Assembly: GCA_037962975.1 (NCBI GenBank)
Contig: CM075675.1
Coordinates: 108,154,718-108,218,717 of the forward strand
Source of the DNA: Clitoria ternatea
Taxonomy: Eukaryota; Streptophyta; Magnoliopsida; Fabales; Fabaceae
Length of the DNA stretch: 64,000 nucleotides
Direction: 5' to 3'
Part shown: piece by piece, positions 11,550-24,451 of the stretch
Numbering within the stretch: position 1 is the first letter of the stretch
Layout of the letters: each line of letters starts with the position of its first letter
Program-made: the position numbers and the translations under genes
Notes under the pieces: generated by a model
Told to the model about the DNA's origin: nothing
Seen by the model: the letters and a program-made list of their open reading frames with translations, nothing else
Databases searched by the model: none

Positions 11550-14500
11550 AATATTTCTGAATGAGAATTTTAAAATGACTTAATTAGTATTCACTAATTA
11601 AGAAAATTATATTAAGAATTCTTAATATCTTTATTATTCATCATTTTTATTTTATATTCTTATATTTATGTTTTTACATATTTAAGATTTAACTCTTATT
11701 ATAATTTTAAAATAAAATTTTGAAGGAATTAGACTATTGCTCTTTAGAACTTTTTTATCTACATAATATTTATGATTTTCTAGAATTTTTTGAAAATTTT
11801 GAAATATTTTAATAAAATAATATATTTTAAATAATTTTAAATTCATATAAAGTTACTTAAAATTAAAAATATTTACAAGAATATAAAGTTAAATTATAAG
11901 AAAATTTTCTAAAATCCATTTCAAGTAGACTTATCTAAAAATTATCGGTTTTTAGTAAAATCTTGATTTTTACCAATCGTAAAAAAATCGAAAACGTACT
12001 AATAAATTTTTATTAACAGAAAATTTTAAATTTTTAAAATTTAAACTTTATATTACTTATCATAAAATTAGTGAGAACTGATATAATATCGCTAAATTTC
12101 AAAAAGGATTAATTTTGAATATTTTACATATACCAAGTGAAAGGTTACTATTTGACTTAAGAATTCCGCCGACATTTACTATGCAAAACACTGTGCATGT
12201 ATGAAATTTTCAAAAGGTGCACAGTAACCAGGTTTTAAATTTCAAAAAATGCACAGTACTTTTATATTAAAATAATGGAATGTATAGTAATTTTTTTTCC
12301 TATAAATACCAAAGGAATTCTTCTTTAGAATTCACAATTTCAGATTAAGTTTTCTTAATATAGTAGTGTTAGTGAGATAGTGGTAGAAGTAAGAGAGAGA
12401 AATAAATTTTTTTAGAAGAAGGTTCTGCTATAATTCTAAGGTACGAATACATCTTTTTTATATTTTTTAGGGTTATTTTTATATCGTTTTTAGAAATCTA
12501 TTATTATACTGGAAATAATATTATTTTAAGTTACTATTCTACATAGTAAAATACTATTTCAATAGTAAATTACTATTTAAATAGTAAATTACTATTTATA
12601 GTTACTATTTACCTTTACTGTTACTATTTACTTTTACTATTCACGATTTACTATTTACCATTACTATTCATGATTTATTATTTACCATTATTATTCACGT
12701 TTTACTATTTACTGTTACTATTCACTATTCACTATTCACTATTCAAAATTTACCATTTTTATTTTAAGTAGTAATCTTAATTTTTATCTTGTAATTATAT
12801 TAAAATGAAATTGGTATGTTTTAGAACTCGGGGACGAGGCGCGCACGGATTTTCAATAACGAATCGGTATACAAGAGGTAAGAGGGAGTGAGATAAGAGT
12901 ATAATATGAAAAGACATAAGAATAATGGGAGGTGTCCCCTACTCCTTTTAAATTTGAAAATATTATTATTTTAAATATTAACTCTTTAACTTAAAATTTT
13001 TAATAAATTTTAAATTAAATATCTGGTTTAACTAACTCTAACATACCTATGCAAGGACTTGGATTTTTATAACCTATACGAACTGGACTATACCTATGCA
13101 AGGACTTGGACCACTATGACCCATATGGACTAAACTATACCTATGCAAGGACTGCATTATATGGACTTACATAGACCTATGCAAGGAATGGACTATAAGG
13201 ACTCAAAATCAATTTTAATAATTTAAATAACCATTAAAATTTGAATTATATTTAATTGATTTATTTATAATTATTATTGATGATATTTAATTGTGATCGA
13301 TATTATTTGATCGTGATTGACATTATTTGATTATGATTGATGATATTGTGATTGATAATATTATGATTGATGACCTTGTGATATGGAGTTTGAGCATATA
13401 GTAAGCATGACGGAAAGTTAAAACTTTATTCTAAGAGAAAGTATTTTATCATTATTCTAGTCTTTTATTTCTTCTTAGAAATAATTTTTATTAACTTTAT
13501 TTTTAATCTTTAGGATAGAATCTAGTATTAGAAAGAAGCTATTTTATAAAAATCAAAGGTTGAGATAATTAATTCTTGAATTAAAGAAAATTTTTATAGT
13601 TTTAAGTATTCTTAATTAATGATTTTAAATATATATATATATTCTTTTAGAAATCAGAAATTTAAATTGGTTTTCCCTAATGAAATAACTAAAGGATATT
13701 CTATTGTCGAGATTTCTAAACTCAATCTAGTTAAGATTCAAATTTGGAAAGATTATGTAAATATGTGAAGTTTTTTAAGAGAAAGTTTTGAGATATTTAA
13801 GGCTTGGAAACTCAATTTTGGTGAGATCTGAATTTGAAAACTGTACTAAATTATTTCTGTATAACAAAAGTTCAAAGAAGAACTTATGGGAATGTACAGT
13901 TTATTGTGATGATTTTGTGAACTTTTATGGTATTTAATAATTGAGTTTTTAAAAGTCTTAACCAATTAAATATGTGAGTAGTTCATGCATCATGAATCAT
14001 TAAAGAGAAATGAGATGTGATATTGCCTGAGGACGGATTATAGAAACCGATGATACATTAGAGGAGACTTAATTGCGAGCCTTGGGATGAGAGGGTGTGA
14101 AAGGGTGCTTTAGGTGACCTGGGGTCGCTCCCTAATGTCGGGTACTTTCACAATAAAAACCTTCTCAGTCTGACTAGTCTCTAAGTGTTACCACGTCAGT
14201 TGAGTTGTTCGTATGCTACAAAGGCATTTATGTTATTATCCGGAATTATGGAACAGTGTAAACTCCTGGTTGGCCTAGTGCAAATTAAAACTTTAAGGGT
14301 CCACATGCATAAAATGAAAGAGATGGTAGTATTAAAAACATGCATGACATTCATATGATTGTGACATTCTATGTGGGTGATTGTGAATGAAAGTATGATT
14401 GTTATGTTATGAAAACTCTATATTCATAATTGATTATGTATATGATTGTGTTTGAAATTATTATAGATTTTGAAAACTCTTATACTTATGTCTTATCTGT

Positions 14501-15045
14501 AAAGTATTATATTTTGCTTCTCACTCCTTCTTGTTTGAATTTCTGTATCCAAAATATATGTTATATGATATATAGCTAGCAGTTCAAGATGAAATGATGA
14601 AATTTCAAAAGGGTAAATTGGTCTCATCCTCAATCGGATAGGAGAAAAGATGTTACAAGAGTAAGATTCCAAAATCACATGGTTTGAAGATAAGGAAATA
14701 ATTGGTTACAGTCGAAGTAGAGGTATTAAATCTTTAGTTTTAGTTTACCTTAATAAAATATGTAGTTGGATAATTGTAATTCAAGGAAAAGGTTAAACTT
14801 TAATAAACCTTATTTTTTGGATATGATACTGTAATCTTTGATCACTTATGATTTTCTGAAAGTTCATTTTATCATTCTGAATAATTTGAAACTTTTTACT
14901 TTCAAAATTTTAAAAAAATTAGATGTATATACGTCCTTGTATACGCGAGATAGGAAGTGATAAATATATATATATATATCTTTCTAAAAAAAATTTAAAG
15001 CAAGAAGAACAGATATATATCTCGTGTATATAAGGGGGTGTTACA
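11382..15045 (+). mobile_element. Solo LTR (copy B), 3664 bp, inserted in the end of LTR A
   Basis: It starts TGTAACATCCC, ends GGGGGTGTTACA, and has the 5-bp duplication GTGTT on both sides (11377-11381 and 15046-15050). There is one LTR only and no internal region, so it is a solo LTR formed by recombination of an element that landed in the terminal GTGTT of LTR A. It is the same family as A and C but more diverged. For example, 13880-13960 differs from the A and C versions, which agree with each other. It carries an AAT microsatellite at 11520-11543 and a TATA box at 12301. Confidence 0.88.
12301..12308 (+). promoter_or_regulatory. TATA box of solo LTR B
   Basis: cctataaatacc occurs at the position equivalent to the TATA box of LTR A. 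It is followed by a leader with agagagagaaataaat, as in A. Confidence 0.55.
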
Positions 15046-15056
15046 GTGTTACAAAG

Positions 15057-15068
15057 TGGTATCAGAGC
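15057..15068 (+). promoter_or_regulatory. Primer binding site, initiator-Met tRNA type
   Basis: TGGTATCAGAGC is the standard plant initiator-Met complement. It lies three bases after the true end of LTR A (aca at 15051-15053). This shows that the PBS belongs to the A/C element and not to solo LTR B. Confidence 0.85.
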
Positions 15069-15606
15069 AGTTCAATCCAAATCGGCTTGGGGTATGGTCT
15101 TACTAGTCTGTTGTGTTCTCTGATGGTTAAGTTAGTCAAAAGATTATATGCTTGATAGAGGAGGAAATTTTATAATTGGAGTAGATGACAAGAAGCAACT
15201 GGAGAAAAGTTAGAGATAAAGAAGGAACTAGTCTTTAAGTTAATTAAAAGTATAAGTTAGAACTCTATAGCCTACTACTTGAAAAATGTTATTGCAGGGA
15301 TTATCAGAGACTGACCATTCTGAAGTCTTTCTTGACATTATTTAAGTATTGGCGCTAATGTATGGTGGAATAATAAGGTAATATAATTATTTCCTTTTAT
15401 TCTAGATGTGATCTATGGTGTTTAATTCTTTAGTTGATATGTGATAATGAAATATTCAACATTTGCCTCTTTTTACAATATGGTATGGGACATATTGTAT
15501 ATAAAGAGACAAGGTGTCTGATATTTTGTTTGAATGTTTTATCAGTCTTAGCATTTATTAATGAAAGAAGTTAAACAAATTGTGTGCGCATGTTTTATCG
15601 AGATTG
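15069..15606 (+). mobile_element. Internal remnant of the A/C element
   Basis: About 540 bp lie between the PBS and the start of homology to the LTR 3' part. No gag or pol motif and no long frame are present. It is probably the untranslated leader left after a deletion that also removed the first ~2.5 kb of the 3' LTR. Confidence 0.65.
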
Positions 15607-16785
15607 GAAATGTACAGTTTATCGGGGTCGCTATGTTGTTATTTGTAGGCCCCGAAGATATAATTTATACTCGAGTTTCTAAAAGTCTTAATCAACTCAA
15701 TACGCGAGTAGTTCATGCATCATGAATCATTAAAGAGAAACAAGATGTGATATTGCCTGGGGATGGATTATAGAAACCGAGGATACATTAGAGGAGGCTT
15801 AATTGCGAGCCTTGGGATGAGAGGGTGTGAAAGGGTGCTTCAGGTGACCTGGGGTCGCTCCCTAGTGTCGGGTACTTTCACAATAAAAACCTTCTCAATC
15901 TGACTAGTCTCTAAGTGTTTCTATGCCAGTTGAGCTGTTCATATGCCATGAAGGCATTTATGTTATTATTATCTGGAATTCTAGAACAGTGTAAACTTCT
16001 GGTTGGCCCAGTGCAAATTAAAACTTTAAGGGCCCACATGCATAAACTGAATGAGATAGTAGCATAAGCATTACATAACATTCAAGTGATTGTAACATTA
16101 TGTGGATGGTTATGAATGAAAATATAAGTGTTATGTATGTGAAAACCCTATATTCATAATTGATTGTGTATGAGATTATGACTGATATTATTATATTAGT
16201 TTGTGAAAACCCTTATTCTTATGTCTTATCTGTAATATATTATATTTTGTTTCTCACTCCTTCTTGTTTGAATTTCTGTGTCCAAAATATATGTTATATG
16301 ATATATAGCTAGTAGTCCAAGATGGGAGGATATGTAATTACAAGATGGTAAAGTGGTCTTATCCTCAATCGATTAGATGAAGAGATATGACAAGAGTAAG
16401 ATTCAAAAACTCAATGGTTCAAGGACTAGGAAATGATTAGTCACATTTGTAGTAGATGTATAGTTTAGTTTTACTTTGCCTTATTACATTATCAAGTTAG
16501 ATAATTGTAACAAGGTAAAGGTTAAACTTTGATAAACTCTTTCATTCGGATATAATATTGTAATGATTTATCACTTATGATTTCTATAAATTATTTTGTC
16601 ATTATGGACAAATATTGAAAGGCAATGTTTTTTTTTTTACTTTCAATATTCAAAGGAAATCATATGTATATACGTTCTTGTATACGCGAGATAAAGAGTG
16701 ATAAATATGTACATCTTTCTAAAAGTTTTTTTTTTAAAAAGTAAGAAGAATACATATATATCTCATGTATATAAGGGGTGTTACA
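15607..16785 (+). mobile_element. Truncated 3' LTR (copy C) of the A/C element
   Basis: From aaatgtacagtttatc onward it matches LTR A from about 10202 to its end, much more closely than LTR B. It ends GGGGTGTTACA, followed by the AAGTA duplication shared with the start of LTR A. Confidence 0.85.
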
Positions 16786-16790
16786 AAGTA

Positions 16791-17262
16791 GGCATAAGGG
16801 TTCACTTCAATTTGAAGAATTTAGTTGAAGAGTATAGGAATTTGGGAAATGGTGGTCCGCGGGAAGGAGAAGAGAAGTTAATTTTTTCCCCTTTGCATGT
16901 GCTGTTCGTGGAATGGAGAAGAAGAAAAGTGAGCAATTAAAATTTTCCCTTCCTCTGTACAATGCGCGTAAACGAGAGAGAGAGAGAAAGTGAATTTCAA
17001 AATTTGGTTTTCCTTTGCTTATTGAAGCACGCGTGAATGAAAATTAATTTGGCAAAACATTAGCTAATGTTAAGTTAAAGGGTACTTAAGTAATTTTTCA
17101 TGTCCAGTTAATTTTTCAACCAACCGGGTAATTAGCGGTTACCCGAATCTTACCCCGGTAAATCTTAAAATTAAACTTAATCGTATGGGGATAATTTAAC
17201 TTATTTAATTTAATTAGTTAGTTACTATAAATTACCCAAAAATTAATTTTAGGGATGTTACA
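16791..17262 (-). mobile_element. Old minus-strand LTR (copy E), part 2
   Basis: This is the continuation of 690-1599 across the A/C insertion. It ends agggatgttaca at 17262, so the minus strand begins TGTAACATCCC, matching the minus-strand starts of the solo LTRs ending at 36821 and 40165. An 80-codon frame across its left part overlaps the insertion junction and is not a gene. Confidence 0.5.
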
Positions 17263-17829
17263 AATAACATATTTAAGGTAATTTCTCATTTTGTATTTCT
17301 TTTTATACCATTTGTTTAAACTTCTTTATTTTTTAATTCAATAGTATTTATTAAAAAAACATTGTTAATATTTAAAATACCTATTATCAAAATTTATACC
17401 CGAAGGATCATGCAAAATATTTTTTTACTATAATTATTTTTATTTTATTATTATTTATAAAATTTAATGAGTATAGATAAAAAATAATGTAATTCGTGCA
17501 AGGCACATGTAGATAGGTTTGTCTTACATATATTACTTCTGTATTATATCATCTTCCTCAATTACATATATGACTTAAAGTGAAACTTAAAAGAATTTAA
17601 GCAATGTTTTTTGATTTTTTGAGTATGCTGAAAGTTTTTAGTGGTGATTTTGTTTTTGAAGGATTTATTTTTTATTTTATTAGGTTAGAATTATAACTTA
17701 TATTCAAAGATATAATTAATATAACAATGAACAAAATGATCCAATCCTAACCACATTTGATTGGATCAGATGTTATCCTACATTTAAACTAAACTGAACT
17801 AAACCACAACTCAAATTAGATTCATTGAG
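17263..17829. other. AT-rich intergenic DNA
   Basis: No gene, repeat family or structured element could be supported here. Confidence 0.5.
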
Positions 17830-18745
17830 ATAATAAAAAGGACATAAAGGCCCAAAGTACACAAGAAACAAAACACAAGGCACAAACATAACAATGACGA
17901 CCAGGCTTGCTTGCTTCTAAAAGAAATAAGCTAACCTCTCAGAAGCCCAACTCGGCAAGGGTATACCCAGACATGAAGAGGGAAACCTGGACGAGTTGAG
18001 AACAGAGGAGGGAGACCGACGACGAACCACCCTGAGCGAGTTGCGAACAACGAGGGAGGCAATTCTCGGGGGTCTCAAGCGTTTATCTTCCATCATGATT
18101 TGCCTCAAGCTCCGGGGAAGGGAGAGCCACCCACAACGACCGAGAGAATTTTTTAGAGAAAGTTGGGCCACAGTATGAGCTGCCATGTTAGCTTCCCTTC
18201 GTGCCTAAGTGAAACCATAAGAGGAAAAAACTTTCTTAAAGAAGGTGATATCTTTGATTATAGCATCAATTTCGCCAAAATTAATTTCTCCTATGCATGC
18301 CCTAATAAAGTTTAGGTTGTCTAACTTCAGGATAATATCCTTCCAATCAAGATTACGAGCAAGGGAGATGGCCTCTTTTAATGTCAGGGCTTCCGCCTGC
18401 AGGACAGTAGAAGCCCAGAATAGAGAAGACTGGCCATAAACAACATCCCCCTGATGGTCTCTGACAATAATTCCCGAGGAGGCTAACTGAGAGGGATAAT
18501 ACCAAGCAATGTCAGAGTTAAGCTTCAAGTTTCCTAGGGAAGGGGGATGCTAGTAGGCATGGTTTTTCTGGACAGGTATGTTAGGAGAATTGGATTGGGA
18601 TTCTAGGATTGTACTGAAATATTCACATACTCTTTGTTGGATCTGTATAACTGTCTGCTTTGGGTCAGGAGTAGAATTTTGAAAAATGAATTTGTTCCTT
18701 ATGATCCGTATTGTCCATAATGCAAAGAAAAATTTTGCAATTAAA
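17830..18745 (-). pseudogene. LINE (non-LTR retrotransposon) 3' part with decayed RNase H domain
   Basis: On the minus strand, from about 18742, the frame reads FALWTIRIIRNKFIF, the end of a plant LINE reverse transcriptase zinc-binding region. An in-frame TAG follows at about 18553. An RNase H-like domain comes next: SSGIIVRDHQGDVVYG, VLQAEALTLKEAISLARNLD, LDNLNFIRACIGE. A second in-frame TAG (just below 18205) is followed by RREANMAAHTVAQLSL, the conserved RNase H tail. The rest (to ~17830) looks like the LINE 3' untranslated end (tgtactttgggcctttatgt). Two stops make it a pseudogene; reverse transcriptase itself is absent. Confidence 0.8.
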
Positions 18746-19318
18746 AACTAAGAATCTATTGTAGAATGTCTGCCTTTAATGAAAGCAAACTGACAAAATC
18801 TCTGTCTTCAAATCCCAAGTTTTCCATCTTGGATTAATTCACACCTGACCCAATAAGATTGTCATTATTTTCTTAGTATTTTACTTTTTTATCCTTAGAT
18901 TTATGGTTTTCTCCATGTCCATATCACCTTTTACCTCCACCTATTATTCAGAGTCTCCTTTCCACCACCTTCTTCGTTCCACTTCACTGTTTATGTATAA
19001 CAGATTTTTGTATGAGTTTTCTTATTAAAAAGAAATTCCTTATAGTCGGTCTCAACTAAGGCCTTAGATTTATATTATCTTAATGAGTTAGTTTTATTGA
19101 TGGTTCAAACTTCAAAGAATACGTTGGTTGTAATACCGACATGCTCGATACAATTGTGAAGAAGATACATGAAGCCACGGAACAAAAAAGCAATTTTACT
19201 AAATTTTAGCTTCTTTATGATGGGTTGTTATTGTCCATGGGCTTTATTTGGAGGGTTTTCTTTACGTATTCGATGTTATATATGTTACATCTTAAGTGGG
19301 TATGTTTGAGTCATTATG

Positions 19319-19357
<39 letters not shown>

Positions 19358-19559
19358 CATTGTCGTATAATTTATATGTAAGTGTTGTTAAGTTGTCTTT
19401 GTGGTTTCTAATAAAGTTAATTTAACCAAAAATAAAATAAAATAATATAAATGAACTAAAAATAACTTTTATTTAAACTAAGACATTCCTATAATCGATA
19501 ACCATAAGACTAATTCTAAACATCACCATTCAGCAGACGAATCAGTTAAGAAGTGGCCA
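18746..19559. other. Intergenic DNA with an AT microsatellite
   Basis: It contains a perfect AT dinucleotide run at 19322-19355. No gene was found. Confidence 0.5.
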
Positions 19560-19665
19560 CAGGTGTTATCTATTGGTAGATCAATGGGGTGCTCATGTAG
19601 GCTGGGTTCCTATAACATCCTAGTTGCAGAATTATGGGGGATGATCCATGACTGGTTCTTTCCTA
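19560..19665 (+). pseudogene. Possible fragment of a LINE RNase H domain
   Basis: A short plus-strand frame reads RLGSYNILVAELWGMIHD. It resembles the AELWG helix region of plant LINE-type RNase H domains. Nothing else of the domain is recognisable, so this is a weak call. Confidence 0.35.
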
Positions 19666-22600
19666 ATTTTAGTATTTTTGATGAATTGTGTGTGGCTCAT
19701 GTGGCTTTTAGTTTTGATTCTTCATATATCCTTTGGGATTACGAGGTATTGTACTTACTTTGGGGCAAGCCCCCTTAGGAGCCTGGGAATGCAAAACTTG
19801 ATGATCAGAATCAAAACAACCATTCCTTCAATTAATATATGTTGACGCTCAACACTTCAAATTCAATTACAAACGATTCATCAAGGTAACTACGTTTTTA
19901 ATACAAGTAATTTCAGTTTAGTTCTTCAATTTTTTTTAAAATTGTAATCCTAATAATCTTTATTTCTAAAATGTTTCTATATTACGTATTATTTAATAGG
20001 GACATCACATATGATATGAACCCAATTATCCCATACATTAATAATTACATGATATGCCCAGAAATTTAGAATAAGTAATAATAGATACTATTTTAATATT
20101 TAGAAATTTATAAAAACAACATTCAACAAAGAAGTGGTAAAATAAGAAAATCTATTTATAAAGATTAAAAACATATTACTAATAGAAAACAATGCTTTCG
20201 AAATTCAATTTATTAGTAAACCAAAGAACATATTTTACCAAATTATTACTAATAAATCAGATGTTCAAACTTGAGACTAAAAAACATCTAAATTATTGGC
20301 ATATACACACAGTATCATGACAAAACTTGATAAATAATTCAAGTAGCATTAGTTATTAACTAAGTTAATTTTAACTGTTCGGTAATCAGTTATAGAAATA
20401 AAATTGTAAAAAATAAAAAAAGTTAATAATTAATATTAATTTTTCATATTATTTAATAGAGTTTAAATTTATGTTAAGTTAATGATTTTTTTTTGGTTTG
20501 TTCAACTTTGATTTAATTGAATTTTATATTCTTTATTTTTTTTTTCCCTTTTCGTACTCTCAAGTGTCAACTTTGAAATTTGCAATTTCATAATCACAAA
20601 GAGATTTTTATGTACCCTTTCCTCTTGCTAAGTCCTGATCCAACAAGGACACCAATATCTTTATGATGAGAATAGATTGAGAAGTAAAGGGCAAGGAAGG
20701 TTACAATTATGCAGCAACAACCTCCCAAGGATTAAAGATATGGGACCTAAATCAAACCCATGTTGCAATAATTACACGTGACCATACCACACCTAACCAG
20801 CTAACCCTATTCATATTGCTCATAGCACATGCAACTTGCATATTCAAAGTGTTCCAGTATAAAGAATGTAACAAATAGCCTATGGAGTACACATAGACTG
20901 GCCTAATATTATTATGAGTTGACCATTGCATTCTGCAGTAAATAATCCTACAGGCTTTGAAAAGAGTTTTAGTTTAGGTAGCTTTACAATTTTTGAATTA
21001 CTTAAATGCTCAGGATTTGATTTTTCGTTGAGTTTGTGAAACCTTTGCTCCACCAACCTAAAAAATAATCTTATAATCAAACAAAATTTTAAATAATATA
21101 AAAGATCAATATTAATTTTTAAATTTTTTAATTTTTATAACTTTATTTCTCCAATATTTAATTAAATAGACACTTAGTCTATTTATCACTCATCATATTC
21201 ACTACTCGGCTATGTAATGTGTCTCTTTTTCGGTTTACTTCAGCTAACTGGGCATGGTATATAAATTGTGGCAAGTTTTTTTATACACATTTGAACTTTA
21301 ATGTTTTTATTTGTAAGGTTTTTACCCTTATGAAAATATAAGTGTGTGAACCAATAAATACATAGCACAATTAATAACTCAAAATCTTAAAGTATTAAAT
21401 TTATAAGTTTTTATAATAATTTGTCTATATGATGTAAGACTAACACTTAACATTCCCAACATGATGTGTTTATTAATCGGAAGTTTACATCCCATGGTCC
21501 ACAAATTGTTTATACATCATTTAACATAATATTGCACAGAGTTGGGCTAATTGATCTCAAATTTCCCTTTACCTAAAACACTCATATCTCAATAAATACC
21601 TAAAAAGAGGTAAGTTATAAACTGTCCACACATATTAACTATCAAAATGAGCCTTAGAAATTGCAAAGTCGACACATGAAACAGACAATGCAAGCTTGTA
21701 ATAATGGAAACCCTGAGTGAGGAAAATGAAGTAGTGTGTTTGAGGAGATTTGTTTTAAGTACTTTTTTTTTATTTCCAAAAAAACGTACTTATTTGTATG
21801 TATGGATAATTTTATAAAAAGTATGTTATAATTTATTAGCTTATCTTTTGAAAGGAAAGCAATTATAATCAAAATATAATTTTTTTAGATTTTAATTATA
21901 AAAAATACTTATTTATGTTATACATTCAATGTTTTTTTCTATTTTATCATTTGCATCTTCTCGATTTTATAATTTTCATATATATTTTAGTAATTTTGAA
22001 TTTAAAAATTACATTTTATACAATTTAAAGAAAACAAATTATTTAAATAATCTCTCTTTTATAATCACATCTAATAATCTATTCTATTATTAAAATAAAT
22101 ACTTATCAAAATAAAATACTTTTTATATGTTTATCACACTCGTAATTATCTCTCTATACTCTTGTTAGTGCTAAATAAGTACTGAATTGGATCTGATTTT
22201 AGTAAAAAAAAATTAATTCAATCAAAGTTAATTGAATTGAATTGGGTTAGATTTGTGTTTTTTTTTTCTTAAATTCAATCCAATTCAATCTAAGTTTGTT
22301 TGGATCAGATTAGATGATTAAATATCTGATTAATTATGATTTATTATAAATTTAATAAAAATAAAAATACAGAAACTTCAAACATCAGGGTTGAAGTCTT
22401 AGATCTGGTAGCTTGACTTTGGTTACCTTCCATTTCTTTCCATGACATCAAAGTTAATATTATATTAGATATTGTGAAATAAAAAATAAAATAATAATTA
22501 TAATAAATGATACAAAACTAGGTCGGCTACTAATTAAGTATTCAGAGTTACGAAACTAAAATCTCATATGTGATTAAGTTGATTAGATATAATGAATTAT

Positions 22601-24451
22601 AATCTAATTATAAGAAGAATACAATGTAACATAATTAGATCACATTATGAGGTTAAGGATATATATCCGAATGATGGATGGACCCTAAATCTTGTAACCC
22701 TTCAAATATCTTTGCAATGGACAATGTATTGAAGTCACATTCATATCTTTTTGTTGTGTAAATTTTCATCGTTACATGGGACGGCAATAATGAATTATAA
22801 GGAATAGTTTGATAAGGAAAAGACAAGAAACGAAAATGAATAAAAAATAATACTTGTGTTGTGTTGTGTTGTGTTGTGTTGTAGGCAGGGACAATTAGTG
22901 GCTAGTAGCTACCATCTGCCAACCATTCATCAAAAATTTAATTTCCTCTACCTGCCCCTGCGGTAAAAACTTTTCTCCCTTCACCCCATAAAATTTCTCA
23001 ATTCTTAACAAAAAAAATAGAAAAAAACTGAAAGAAAGAAAAAATAAAAAAATGTTGTTTAGATAAAAAGAAATATTAAAAAAATATTGGAAAAAAGAAT
23101 TATTTCTTGTTTGGATAGATTGAAAGACAATGGCTATTTAAAAGATAACTTAAATTTAATGGATAAAGATTTAACATTGTATTCATTTGGTATATAGTTG
23201 GGAAAATAGAGTTATGAAAATAAAAAAAAATTTAAAAATTAATATTGATCCTCTTTTAAACTATCCAAGATAGTCAAAACTCTATTTAACCGTAAAACTT
23301 TTTTTAGGATTAATCAAACTAAAATTTTATCAACTAGTTTTAACTAAACAAGTCATAATAAGTGTTGGAAGGCTTCCAAGTGGACACAAGGGTGTCAATT
23401 ATTTTCCGATGGTCATACCCCACACAAATAAAATGTTTTGATAATCACAACTTTTTGGACACACCAATCCTGGTCTCATTTGTGCTAAGACTTCTCAACA
23501 ATTATATTGTATCTATGTGATTCTTAATTAAGATTGAATAGTAGTAGATTTTTCATTTATTTGTCAAATGAAATTAAAAAAATACCTTAAATGATGTGTG
23601 ATTATTGGATGATGTCATTTGTAAAATTCTATTTTAATAACTAGGTTATCTAATGACATTTTTTCAAAAAAAGATATAAAGGAATCTTACATAATTAATA
23701 TGTATATTTAATCATGATTAAATAAAAAAAAGATAGAGTTGAACGGATGATCTTATCACTTCATGATTCAACTGAAATAGGTTAACCAACTTTTACAATA
23801 ATTTAGCTGACAGATCAACTTTACTATCTTGTGTTTTTTCGGAGCATTGTCCAATATCATCAACATTTTCAAAGCACAATAACATATGTTTATCTTCTTT
23901 TTGTTATATAACTAAAAATTGACATCGAGTGTGTCACTTTATATAATTATATTTATCTCTAACTTATTTTTATCTTTTTTTCCCCCCTCGTACGGAGTAC
24001 ACTAGCGAATACACAAAAAAATATAAAGTGGACAACCTTTTAAATGTCCCGAAAATTGTTAAGAAAATAATTTTTGTTGTAAATAAGACCGAAGCATCTG
24101 GAGATGGCTTGTTTGTCTGTAGCCACACTGATAATAAACACCAAAAAGTTGTAGTGATTACTGATTAGTTCCTTCGCCCTTTTTACCCCAGCAGCACAGT
24201 GTTCTGACACAGAAATTTTTATTCAACAGAAGTCAACATCTGTACAGAAAAAAAGGTGTACAAAGGTATGGCTCAAAAACTCATTACATAAACTAAAAAG
24301 AAAATATGGAATAAAATAGGGAACATTCAAGAGTGATCAACCCTACCAGTGCACCACTCTCTCTCTTCAATGCAGCAACCTTATTTGGATTTTGGACAAG
24401 CTTGGAAGCATAGCATAGCACACTCAAGCAAGTAAGCATCTTCAGCTAAAA
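19666..24451. other. AT-rich intergenic DNA with scattered MITE-like remnants
   Basis: No genes were found. A (TTGTG)n run lies at 22854-22882. At about 23169-23358 there is a sequence beginning catttggtatatagttggga and ending in ttttaactaaacaagtc. It is related to the MITE-like sequences near 42650, 47140 and 59345. The last ~150 bp before 24452 should hold the LRR gene promoter and leader (ctctctctcttcaatgcagc), but I cannot fix a TATA box. Confidence 0.5.

Larger units (their letters stand above)
1605..16785 (+). mobile_element. Composite Ty3-type LTR retrotransposon (A/C element) with nested insertions
   Basis: The outer boundaries are TGTAACATCC at 1605 and GGGGTGTTACA ending at 16785. 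They are flanked by identical 5-bp target duplications AAGTA (1600-1604 and 16786-16790). Inside are, in order: LTR A, split by two later insertions (2993-9105 and 11382-15045); a primer binding site TGGTATCAGAGC at 15057; about 540 bp of internal remnant; and the last ~1.2 kb of the 3' LTR (C). No gag or pol remains. The initiator-Met PBS and the 3.66-kb LTR suggest a Tekay/Del-like chromovirus; that lineage is an inference because no protein domain survives. Confidence 0.85.

Noticed and set aside
16698..16940. 80-codon plus-strand open frame
   Set aside because: It crosses the end of LTR C, the target duplication and the older LTR, so it spans an insertion junction.
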